From Pseudomonadota bacterium (GTDB lineage Bacteria > Verrucomicrobiota > Verrucomicrobiia > Limisphaerales > SXTU01), in contig RFVF01000041.1 of NCBI GenBank assembly GCA_009922615.1, positions 1 to 41,114 on the forward strand: 41,114 bases of DNA. The letters are read 5' to 3'. Below the pieces are notes generated by a model. It was given only the letters and a program-made list of their open reading frames with translations. It did no database searches and had not been told where the DNA came from. The position numbers and the translations under genes are program-made. Below are positions 24,259 to 32,599 of the stretch, one piece after another (position 1 is the stretch's first letter; every line of letters begins with the position of its first letter).

Positions 24259-27200
24259 CTACCCAACTGAAGCGCTTTCCTCCCGGTGCAGTTCGGCGTG
24301 CAGCCCGCGCAGCAAATCCTCGGCGGCGAAGGGCTTCTTGAGGAAGGTCGGCACGCCCAGCTCGCGCAGGTCGGTGACGAACTTCTCATGTCCCATGCCC
24401 GAGGCCACGATGATCGGGAGCGTCGCGTTGCGTTTCCGCAATTCACGGGACAGCTCCACGCCGTCCATGAACGGCATGAGGATGTCCGTGATCACCGCCT
24501 TTATGTCCGCCGCGTGCTGTTCATAGAGCGCCAGCGCTTGCTCGCCATCCCGCGCTTTGAGCACTTTGTAGCCGTGCCATTCCAGGATTTCAGCCGTCAC
24601 CTCCAGCACGCCCTGCTCATCGTCGGCGAGCATAACGAGCTCCCCGTTGCCGCGCGGTAATTCGACCTGTGGCGTCCGAGCGGACGTTTCCGCTCCCGCT
24701 GCCGGTAGATAAATTTGGAACTCCGTGCCCTTGTCCTCCTCGGTCTCCACCAGGATGAACCCGCCGTGGCTTTGCACCACGCCCAGTGCCGTCGCGAGAC
24801 CGAGGCCGACGGATTGCCCCGGTTCTTTCGTGGTGAAGAACGGCTCGAAGATGCGTGGCAAAATGTCGCGCGGGATCCCCACGCCCGAGTCCGCCACCCG
24901 GAACAGCACGTAATTGCCCGGCCGGGCGTTCGTCGCCCGGCGGGAGCTGATGAACTTCTCGTCCACCGTGACGTTTCCGACGCTAAATTTGAGCGTGCCC
25001 CCGGAAGGCATCGCATCGCGGGCATTGACGGCGAGGTTCAGCAGCACGCGGTGCAGTTGTGAGGCATCCGCTGAAATCAGCAACAAGTCATCCGCCACCT
25101 CGCTGCTCACGCGCACGTTGCGCGGGAAGGTGTCCTGCAGCGACTGCACGACCTCGCGCACCAGCATCTCCGGCGAAACCGGCGCGCGCTCGCCGTGGAA
25201 GCCGCGTGCGAAGGTGAGCACCTGCTTCACGATGTCCGCACCGCGCTGCGCGCTGGCCTCGACGCTGTCCACGAGCGTGCGGGATTTGCCGCTGACCTGC
25301 TTGCGCAGGAGTTGCGCCGCCATGAGCACCGGGCCGAGCACATTGTTCAACTCGTGGGCCATCCCGCCCGCCAGCGTGCTGACCGCCTCAATCCGGCGGT
25401 GGCGCAGTTGATCTTCTGCGCGCTGCGCCTCGGCCAACTCTGCCTCCAGCCGCTGCACCTGCGCGTTCAAACTCCCGGTCTGCTCCGCCACACGCAAGGC
25501 CACCTCGCCCTGGTGTGCCTGCATCGCTTCTTCAACCACGCGCCGCTGGGCCAGCTCCTGCTCGGCCTGCGCCCGCGCGGCCGCCACTTCCGTCCTCAAG
25601 GCCGCCAACTGTTCGCTCATCGCGGCGTGCGCGCGTTGCATTTCGGCCTGTGCTTCCCGCTGTTGAATCATTTCGAGTTCCCAGCCCTGCTTGGCGCTCG
25701 CAAACGCCGCGAGGCGTTCGGCAACGGCGCGTTCTCCCGCCTCCCGCAGGCGCTCCAGCTCGGCCTCGGCCCGTTCGCGTTGCGTGCTCTCCTCGCGCAG
25801 GCGCGCTTCGGCGGACTCCAGCGCGGCGACCCGTTGGTTCAACTGGCGCTCCAGCATCTCAAACTCCGACCGCGTTGTGTTCAACTGGCTTTGGGCCGTT
25901 GATGCCGCCGCGTTGGCCTGCACCCCGGCCGCATCCAGTTCCGCCACCTTGGCCCGGGCCGCGGCCAGTTCGGCCATCAATTCCTCTTCCCGCTGTGCCA
26001 GCCGGCGGCCCTGCTTGGCGTGCGCCTGTTGCAAGAGTGCATGCGCCTGCCGCAGCTCCGCCGAATCCTGGCCCGCCTTGGCTTCCGCCTGGCCCAGCTT
26101 CGCCGTCAGCTCGCTGAGTCGCCGGTCGAAATCCTCGCGTTGCATCTGCCACGTCAGCTCCATGCGCAAACGCTTCTCCATCTCGCCGCGCAACGCACTG
26201 TTCGCTGCTTCCAAATCCGTGGCCCGGTCGCGCAGCCGCTGCTCGGCGCTGATGGCGGTGAGCCGCAACTGTTCCTCCTGCCGGTCGTGCTCGGCCAGTT
26301 GCTGCTTCAGGCGGGCTGTGGCCTCCTCGACGAGGCGGGGCTGCTCAATGCTCAGGCGCTCCAGCTCCCCACGTTTGGCGGCCAGCTCTGACTCGATGCG
26401 GTCCGCCCGCTCGCGTGCCTCGTGCAACTCCCGTTGCGTGGTCGCCAAGGCTGTGCTGCTCTCCGCGACCCGCGCTTCGAGCGTGACGTTGCTTTGTGAC
26501 AACGACTCCTCGATGCGCCGGCGCTCGGCGACTTCCTGTTCGAGTCGCTCGGTCGTGTCGCGCAAGGTGCTGGTGACCTCCTCCAGTTGTTCCTTCAAGG
26601 CGGAGCGTGTTTCGGCAAGCTCGTTCGTTTTCTGCTCCCGTTCCGCGGTTTCGACGTTGAGCCGCGCCTGAAGTTCGTGCATCTCCGCCTGCCGCTCCGC
26701 CAGCCGCTGCTCGGCACGGGCGGCGTTTTGCAACGCGGCTTCCTCGGACTGCCGCCGCGTCGTGGACTCGTGGTCGAGTCGCGACCGAATGTCGAGCAGT
26801 TCGAGGTTCGCCTCCGCCAGGTCCTTCTCCCACTCGGCCTTCGTGCGGCGCAATTCCACCTCGAGTTGTTCACGCTGCCGAACCTCGGCCTGGCGGGCAC
26901 GCTGGGCCGAGTCGGCTTCCGCCTTCAAGGCCTCGGCCCGACGACCCGCTTCCGCGAGCCCGGCTCGCAGCTCGGCAAACTGCCGCTCCCATTCGCTCTT
27001 GGCCTGCTGCCATTCCCGCTCCGTTTGTTCGCGACGTTTGGCTTCCGCCCGCTGCGCCTCTTGGGCAGCCGCCAGTTGCGTCTGCGCTGCCTGCCCCGAC
27101 CGGCTGGCTTCGGCGGTGGCTTGTCGCAGTTGTTGCTCCAACTGCTCGCGAGCTCCCACTTCAGTATCAAGCCGATGGGCCAGTTCGGCCTCGGTCCGCT

Positions 27201-30200
27201 GCGCGAGTTCTTCTGTCTGCTCTCGACGCCGACTCTCTTCGGCCCGCGCCTTGAGTGCCGCGTCCAAATCCGCCCGCAACGCGTCTGCGGTGCGGCTGGC
27301 ATCGGTCAGGCTTTCACGCAATTCCTGTTCGGTCGTTTGCCGCGCAGCGTGCGCTTGTTCCAACTGCGTCCGTAGCGCTTCCAGTGTTGCGTTCGTTTCG
27401 CCCAATTGCTGCTCGAAGGCGGACTTCACGCGCTGCAATTCCGTCTCCACCGTTTCGCGCTCGGCGGTTTCCAACGCCAGTTCATCCTGCGCCGCCGACA
27501 AGGCCCGGCGGCTCTCGGCGTTGACGCCGTCCAGCTCCGCGCGCAACAAGATCATCGCGCCTTCCGCATCCTCGCGTCGTTCTGCCAGCAGGCGCAATTC
27601 CTCGCGGGCGGCGGCCAATTGGGTCTTGAGTTCGGCGGCGTGCTGCTCGGTGGCCGCGTTCGCCAACTGCCAGGCCGCTTCGACGCGTTCCCGCTCGGCG
27701 GACTCGAAATCCAGCCGCGCTTGCAAACCCGCCGTCTCCGCCGCCGCCGCCGCCAGGCGCTGGCCCAGTTCGGCTTTTGTCTTGGGCAGCGCTGTCTCCA
27801 GTTCCTCGCGGCGTGCGGACTCGGCGCGCAACGCCTCGCGCGCGGCCGCCAGTTCGGATGCCAGCAACGTCACGCGCTCTTCCGAGGAACGGCTCGCTTG
27901 CAATAAACTTTCCTCGTTTTGAACGCGCTCCGTCGCCTCGCGCTCGATCTGCGCCCGCAATTCGTTGAGCGCGGCCAATTGTGCTTCCAGCCGCGCGCTG
28001 GACTCGGCCAGTTGCCGCTTCAGATCGGCCTGTGCCTCGGCGGACTCCCGCTCCCGCTGTTCGCGCAGCTCGGTTTCCTTGAGCAGGTTGTCCCACGTTT
28101 TTTCCAGTTCGGCCGATTGGTCGGCCAGCTTCGCCTCCAGCGCGGCCACCGCCTGCTGCAACTCGGCTTCGCGCTCGGCACGCTGAGTGCGGCCCTGCTC
28201 CAACTGGGCACGCGTCTCGGCCAGGGTGCTGGTGGTCTCGGCCAGGCGGCGTTCCAACTCTGACTTGGACTGGCCCAGCGCGGACTCCGCCTGTTCGCGG
28301 CGCTGCTGTTCGGACTGCAACTGCTCGCGGAGCTCCGCCAACTTCTGCTGGTGTTCTGCGACCTGCTGTTCTGCGGCCGCGCGCGTTTGCTGGACGTCGG
28401 TTTCCACTTGGAGCCGCGCTGCTGCTGCGCTCGCCAGTTGCGTCCGCAATTCGTCGAGCGTGCTCAACTGCGTTTGCAGCTCGGTCCGGATGCCGGCCAG
28501 TTCGCGGTCGGCCTGGGCCCGGGCTTGTTTTTCGAGCACGAGTTCTTCGCGTGATTTCAGGAGGTCGCCATTGGCCTGGGCCAGTTGCCGCTCGGTTTCG
28601 GAATGGGACTGCCCCAGCGCCTGCTCGGCCTTGGCACGCAGTTCGATCTCGGCCTGCACTTGGTTCAGCGCGGACTGCAATTGCTGCTGCGTTTCGTCGA
28701 GCTGCCGCTCACTCGCCGTGCGCGCGGCCAGTGCGGTGTCTGCGGCCGCCTTCCGTTCGGCCTCGGCGCGATCGAGCTGGGCACGAAGTTCAGCGAGGGC
28801 CATCTCCTGCGCGGCGCGCTGTTCGTCGGCGGTATTGGCATTGCGACTGGCCAGCTCGCGCAACTGCTGGTTGCCGGCCTCCAGTTCGGCGATGCGCTGC
28901 TCGAAGCAGGCCTGCGCTGCGCGCAATTCCGCCTCAGCCTGCCGGGCTGCGGCGAGCTGGGCTTCCAATTCCGCGCGGCTGGCGGCGACCTCCGCCAACT
29001 GCGAGCTCAAGGCCGCGCGGTCCTCGGTGAACGACTGCGCCGTTTTCCGCAGTTCGGCCAGTTCGAGTTCCAACTGTGCCTTCGACTCGTTGAGCGCCAC
29101 CATCCGCGCGGCGAGGTCAACATCCACGACGGCCGCCCCACGCCCTGCCTCCGCCTCCTCGCGCCGGAGAATCTCGGCGGACAATTTTTCGCGCGTCTGT
29201 TCCAACTCCACGCCCAGCTCCATCATACGTTGCTGGATGCCGGTGTTGGTCTGGACCATCGCCTCCTCGGACAATTCGCGTTCCGCGTCGGCGCGTTCCG
29301 CCTTCTCATGCTCCGCTGCGAGCGCCGTGCGCAAGGAGGCCAGTTCCGCTTCGAGGCGACCAGTCCGCTCGAGTTCGGCGCGCAACCGGTTGTGGATGGA
29401 TTCCAACGCGGTGTCTGGCTCGGCGGCGGAGACCTGAAACTTCTCGAAGTCTTCACGCAACCGCCGCAAATCATCCTCCGCGAGTTGCCGACGCGTGCCT
29501 TCCTCCTGCAGGCGTTTGCGCAGGGCCTCCAGTTCGACCGGGGCGCTGTCGGTGCGTTTTTCCAGCTCGGCCTTTTCTGCGCGCAGCGTTTTCTCGGTCA
29601 ACTCGTGTTCGGACACAACCTTCTCCAACCCGCCGATGACTTCGGTGAGCGTGGCTGTCCGTTCTGCGACCAGTTTCTCCACTTCATCCCGCACCCTGGC
29701 CAGCTCGCTCTCGACCTGCTCGCGGCCGGACAATTCCGCCCAGAGTTGGCGGTTTGCGGATTCAAGTTCGGCGTCGCGCTTCTTGAGTTCGTCCGCGCGC
29801 CGCTCCAGTTCCACGCCGATTTCCTTGCGATACGAGGCCTCCTGCTGGACGCGTGCCAGCGCTGCATCCAACGCGGCGGCCTGATCGACCAACCGGGCGT
29901 CGTCGGCGACTTTGCGCTCCGTGATGTCGAGGATGGAACCGATGATGCCCGCCGGCTGCTCGCGGTCGTCCAGCACACGCATCGCATGGCCGGCCACCCA
30001 GCGGGTGGATCCGTCCTTGTTGCGCAGCCGGAAATCGAGCCGGAACTCCTTTTCCCCACGCACGCACTTCCGCCATTCCTCCGTCACCCGTTTGTTGTCG
30101 TCAGGATGAACGGCGAGCAGCCAGCCAAAGCCCTGGCTCTCCGCCTGCGAACGGCCGGTCAACGCGGACCAGCGGTTGTTGACGAAGAGGATGTCACCTT

Positions 30201-30483
30201 GCTGGTTCGCGCGAAAGATGCCGGCGGGCGCGGATTGCGTGAGCATCTCGAAGGTCTGGCGAACCTCGTGGTTTTTTGCATGCGTCTGCTCCCGCTTCTG
30301 GATGTCACGCCGCAGGAGGAAAAACAGACTGCCGAGCGCTGACCCGATGAACACCACCCCCGTGGCAAACGCGAGGACGTTGAACTTCTGTGCCAACACC
30401 CAGTCCGTGGCCGCGAACCACACCAGGCCCGCGACAAAGACGGCGAGCAGCAGGCGGCGTAACCGCGGGAGAAGTGAACTCAT
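24259..30483 (-). CDS. Giant hybrid histidine kinase: 2 TM, PAS, ~1500-residue coiled coil, HK core, receiver
   Basis: 2074 residues. Two hydrophobic helices (about 11-30 and 36-57) anchor it in the inner membrane with a very short periplasmic loop. A PAS/PAC domain (about 75-187, AGIFRANQQGDILFVNNRWS to ILDITERK) follows. From about 188 to 1695 the sequence is an unbroken Glu/Arg/Ala/Leu-rich coiled coil; between R577 and about 1360 it has a 39-residue repeat. The kinase core has the H-box AGGMAHELNN (H1710), N-box NLAVNARDAM, ADSGVGIP, FEPFFTTK and GLGLATALG. A C-terminal receiver carries DDE, D2000 (ITDILMP) and KKPF. No HPt or output regulator adjoins, so phosphotransfer would go elsewhere. 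Start ATG 30483 diverges from the cupredoxin gene. All kinase motifs are intact, with no frameshift. Confidence 0.95.
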   Translation of the reverse strand: MSSLLPRLRRLLLAVFVAGLVWFAATDWVLAQKFNVLAFATGVVFIGSALGSLFFLLRRDIQKREQTHAKNHEVRQTFEMLTQSAPAGIFRANQQGDILFVNNRWSALTGRSQAESQGFGWLLAVHPDDNKRVTEEWRKCVRGEKEFRLDFRLRNKDGSTRWVAGHAMRVLDDREQPAGIIGSILDITERKVADDARLVDQAAALDAALARVQQEASYRKEIGVELERRADELKKRDAELESANRQLWAELSGREQVESELARVRDEVEKLVAERTATLTEVIGGLEKVVSEHELTEKTLRAEKAELEKRTDSAPVELEALRKRLQEEGTRRQLAEDDLRRLREDFEKFQVSAAEPDTALESIHNRLRAELERTGRLEAELASLRTALAAEHEKAERADAERELSEEAMVQTNTGIQQRMMELGVELEQTREKLSAEILRREEAEAGRGAAVVDVDLAARMVALNESKAQLELELAELRKTAQSFTEDRAALSSQLAEVAASRAELEAQLAAARQAEAELRAAQACFEQRIAELEAGNQQLRELASRNANTADEQRAAQEMALAELRAQLDRAEAERKAAADTALAARTASERQLDETQQQLQSALNQVQAEIELRAKAEQALGQSHSETERQLAQANGDLLKSREELVLEKQARAQADRELAGIRTELQTQLSTLDELRTQLASAAAARLQVETDVQQTRAAAEQQVAEHQQKLAELREQLQSEQQRREQAESALGQSKSELERRLAETTSTLAETRAQLEQGRTQRAEREAELQQAVAALEAKLADQSAELEKTWDNLLKETELREQRERESAEAQADLKRQLAESSARLEAQLAALNELRAQIEREATERVQNEESLLQASRSSEERVTLLASELAAAREALRAESARREELETALPKTKAELGQRLAAAAAETAGLQARLDFESAERERVEAAWQLANAATEQHAAELKTQLAAAREELRLLAERREDAEGAMILLRAELDGVNAESRRALSAAQDELALETAERETVETELQRVKSAFEQQLGETNATLEALRTQLEQAHAARQTTEQELRESLTDASRTADALRADLDAALKARAEESRRREQTEELAQRTEAELAHRLDTEVGAREQLEQQLRQATAEASRSGQAAQTQLAAAQEAQRAEAKRREQTEREWQQAKSEWERQFAELRAGLAEAGRRAEALKAEADSAQRARQAEVRQREQLEVELRRTKAEWEKDLAEANLELLDIRSRLDHESTTRRQSEEAALQNAARAEQRLAERQAEMHELQARLNVETAEREQKTNELAETRSALKEQLEEVTSTLRDTTERLEQEVAERRRIEESLSQSNVTLEARVAESSTALATTQRELHEARERADRIESELAAKRGELERLSIEQPRLVEEATARLKQQLAEHDRQEEQLRLTAISAEQRLRDRATDLEAANSALRGEMEKRLRMELTWQMQREDFDRRLSELTAKLGQAEAKAGQDSAELRQAHALLQQAHAKQGRRLAQREEELMAELAAARAKVAELDAAGVQANAAASTAQSQLNTTRSEFEMLERQLNQRVAALESAEARLREESTQRERAEAELERLREAGERAVAERLAAFASAKQGWELEMIQQREAQAEMQRAHAAMSEQLAALRTEVAAARAQAEQELAQRRVVEEAMQAHQGEVALRVAEQTGSLNAQVQRLEAELAEAQRAEDQLRHRRIEAVSTLAGGMAHELNNVLGPVLMAAQLLRKQVSGKSRTLVDSVEASAQRGADIVKQVLTFARGFHGERAPVSPEMLVREVVQSLQDTFPRNVRVSSEVADDLLLISADASQLHRVLLNLAVNARDAMPSGGTLKFSVGNVTVDEKFISSRRATNARPGNYVLFRVADSGVGIPRDILPRIFEPFFTTKEPGQSVGLGLATALGVVQSHGGFILVETEEDKGTEFQIYLPAAGAETSARTPQVELPRGNGELVMLADDEQGVLEVTAEILEWHGYKVLKARDGEQALALYEQHAADIKAVITDILMPFMDGVELSRELRKRNATLPIIVASGMGHEKFVTDLRELGVPTFLKKPFAAEDLLRGLHAELHREESASVG
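26404..28755 (-). repeat. 39-residue (117-nt) coiled-coil repeat array inside the giant kinase
   Basis: The marker RxxxE (often RREQxE) recurs at residues 577, 616, 655, 690, 729, 768, 807, 853, 892, 931, 970, 1009, 1048, 1087, 1112, 1151, 1204, 1243, 1282, 1321 and 1360 (at 1282 and 1360 the marker is only partly kept). Of the 20 intervals, 16 are exactly 39; the others are 35, 46, 25 and 53. Three of the four differ from 39 by 7 or 14, and 35 is five heptads. The unit is about RREQxExELxxxKxELExxL, then AExxAxLxxLRxxLExExA. Thirty-nine equals four heptads plus one hendecad. I checked the coordinates of residues 577, 729 and 1321 against the DNA. Confidence 0.85.
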
Positions 30484-30618
30484 GCGCTTGCGTTATTGTC
30501 GCCTCCAGCGTGTGACGCGCGGCGGGTGGTGTCAAACCGCGAGTGCGATGGCGGGGCTTCGGCGGAGCGTTTCAGAGTTGGCGACGCTGTTGCCTTCGGC
30601 CTAACTTCGCGCCTGACT

Positions 30619-32544
30619 ATGAAGCTGAATGCTCTCATTCCTTTGCTCGCACTCGCGGCCCTGATCCAGGCCCCGGTTTCCGCCGGCGCAGCCGATGCCC
30701 GGTGCAACGACGAAAAGTCTGCACCCAGTGAAATCGAGAAGCCCAAGCTGTTCCTCGACAAAAGCCCCGTCATCGTCAAATACCAGCTTGGCCGGCTCTC
30801 CAACGACCAGCTCCTCCTCGCCGACCGCGAAACCTCGCACCCCAAATTCATCCCGCTTTGGGAAGCCATCCTTGGCCGCGCCGGCATGGCCGCGAAGTTC
30901 CGCACCGAGGCCGCTGAGGCGCTCGCCAAATTGAACAAGACCGATGCTCCCACCGAGCTCCTCGCCGCCATTCAGCGCGTCCCCGCCAGCCAACCGACCG
31001 TTCTGGCCGATCTCGCCAAACTCCTTGTCACGCAGAAGCCCGGTGACTTGAAGAAAAGCCAAACTGCGCTCGAAACGCTCGCTGGCGGCGACGGTCCGGA
31101 TGCCGCGCGGCAGGCCGCCTTTGCTGCGCTAATCGGCATCCAGCCCGCCGACGCGGTGTGGACCTTCGCCCAGAGCAAGCCCGGCGCGCTCGGGCATTTG
31201 ATCGCGGGCATTCCGCTCGTTCCTGACGGCACCAAACGCGCGTCCTTGGCCGGCAAAGTTCTTCCCTTGCTCGCGCCCGCCACCGACGCCGCCACGCGCC
31301 GGGCTGCCATCCTCGCCGCCGCAAAACTTCCCGGCAGCGAGCCGGCCGCCTTCGCCGCGCTGGCCAAGCTCATCCCCGCTGGCACGGAAGTTCCCGCCGT
31401 TGCTCGTGCGCTGCTGGCGCTGCCCCGCGAGGCCTGGGCCGCCGATAGCATCAAGCCCCTCGCCGACGCGTTGCTCGAACAGGCCAGAAAAGTCGCCGTG
31501 CCCCAACGCACCGAAAACGACTTCCTCGACATGCAGCAGCTCGGCTTCCAGCTCGCCGCCAAGCTGCCGAAGGACGCCGCGCTCCCGGTCCGCAAATCCT
31601 TCTCCTCCCTCGGCGTCAACGTCCTGCGCCTCGGCACGCTGCACGAGCAAATGTTCTTCGATAAAATCCAATTGGTCGCCGAGGCCGGCAAACCCGTCGA
31701 GCTTGTGTTCCAAAACTCCGACGCCATGCAACACAACTGGGTGCTCGTCGCCGTCGGAGCGGCCGATGAAATCGGCCTCGCCACCGAAAAGATGGCTCCG
31801 CAGCCCGACGCCCAAGGCCGCCTTTACGTCCCCGCCTCCGCCAAAGTTCTCCAAGCCACCAAACTCCTGAACCCCAACGATACCCTGCGCCTGCGCTTCG
31901 ACGCGCCCAAGGAACCCGGCGATTATCCCTACCTCTGCACCTACCCCGGTCACTGGCAGCGCATGAAAGGCCTCCTCAAAGTCGTCCCCGACCTCGACGA
32001 ATACCTCGCCCAAGGCCACGCCGAGCCCGCCGCACCCGTCATCACCGAATGGAAACTCGCCGACCTCGAACCCGAACTGCCCAAGCTCGCCAAAGCCCGC
32101 GACTTCGCCAAAGGCAAGGCCCTCTTCACCAACGTCGGCTGCATCGGCTGCCACAAGGTTGGGACCGACGGCCCGCTCTGGGGCCCCGAACTCACCGGCG
32201 TCTTCGCCAAATATAAGAATGATTCCAAGACCGTCCTCGGCGAAATCCTGGAACCTTCCAAGACCATCGAGCCGCGCTACCGCCCCTATGAATTCACCGT
32301 GGGCAACGACGACCCTTTCACCGGCTTCCTCATCAAAGACGAAGGCGAAACCCTCACCCTCCAGACTGGCCCTGGCGAAGCGATGATCAAGAAGTTCCCA
32401 AAGAAAGACGTGAAGAGCCGCGCGCAAAGCAACTCCATCATGCCCCCCGGCCTGCTGAATTTGCTGACCAAGGAACAAATCCTCGACCTCCTCGCCTTCC
32501 TCCAAGCCGGCGGCGACGCCAAACACGCGGCGTTCCAGCCTTAA
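30619..32544 (+). CDS. Secreted HEAT-like / cupredoxin / cytochrome c fusion
   Basis: 641 residues with a signal peptide (MKLNALIPLLALAALIQAPVSAGA). The N-terminal half is helical with HEAT-like Ala/Leu repeats. A type 1 copper (azurin/auracyanin-like) domain follows, with likely ligands H372 (MQHNW), C440 and H445 (CTYPGH) and M449. The C-terminal domain is a c-type cytochrome: C508, C511 and H512 (CIGCH), with M608 (SIMPPG) the candidate axial ligand, typical of the Pirellula/Verrucomicrobium heme-binding family. Two redox centres in one exported protein suggest an electron shuttle between periplasmic dehydrogenases and a terminal acceptor. It is divergent from the giant kinase across 135 bases. 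Start at ATG 30619 is set by the signal peptide. Confidence 0.9.
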   Translation: MKLNALIPLLALAALIQAPVSAGAADARCNDEKSAPSEIEKPKLFLDKSPVIVKYQLGRLSNDQLLLADRETSHPKFIPLWEAILGRAGMAAKFRTEAAEALAKLNKTDAPTELLAAIQRVPASQPTVLADLAKLLVTQKPGDLKKSQTALETLAGGDGPDAARQAAFAALIGIQPADAVWTFAQSKPGALGHLIAGIPLVPDGTKRASLAGKVLPLLAPATDAATRRAAILAAAKLPGSEPAAFAALAKLIPAGTEVPAVARALLALPREAWAADSIKPLADALLEQARKVAVPQRTENDFLDMQQLGFQLAAKLPKDAALPVRKSFSSLGVNVLRLGTLHEQMFFDKIQLVAEAGKPVELVFQNSDAMQHNWVLVAVGAADEIGLATEKMAPQPDAQGRLYVPASAKVLQATKLLNPNDTLRLRFDAPKEPGDYPYLCTYPGHWQRMKGLLKVVPDLDEYLAQGHAEPAAPVITEWKLADLEPELPKLAKARDFAKGKALFTNVGCIGCHKVGTDGPLWGPELTGVFAKYKNDSKTVLGEILEPSKTIEPRYRPYEFTVGNDDPFTGFLIKDEGETLTLQTGPGEAMIKKFPKKDVKSRAQSNSIMPPGLLNLLTKEQILDLLAFLQAGGDAKHAAFQP

Positions 32545-32599
32545 TGTGAGCCGCGACAAACTTCGCGACGATTTCTATACTGTTCCGAGCAATAGAACG

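Noticed and set aside
28187..30342. Plus-strand frames of 416 and 585 codons, one Ser/Cys/Arg-rich
   Set aside because: They mirror the low-complexity coiled-coil codons of the giant kinase; the Ser/Cys/Ala composition is what repeated Glu/Leu/Arg codons give in reverse.
24259..30483. Giant ORF as an SMC-like or myosin-like structural protein, or an assembly artefact of repeats
   Set aside because: Clear PAS, H-box, N-box, G-box and receiver motifs at the ends, a single open frame and diverged repeat units argue for a real kinase.
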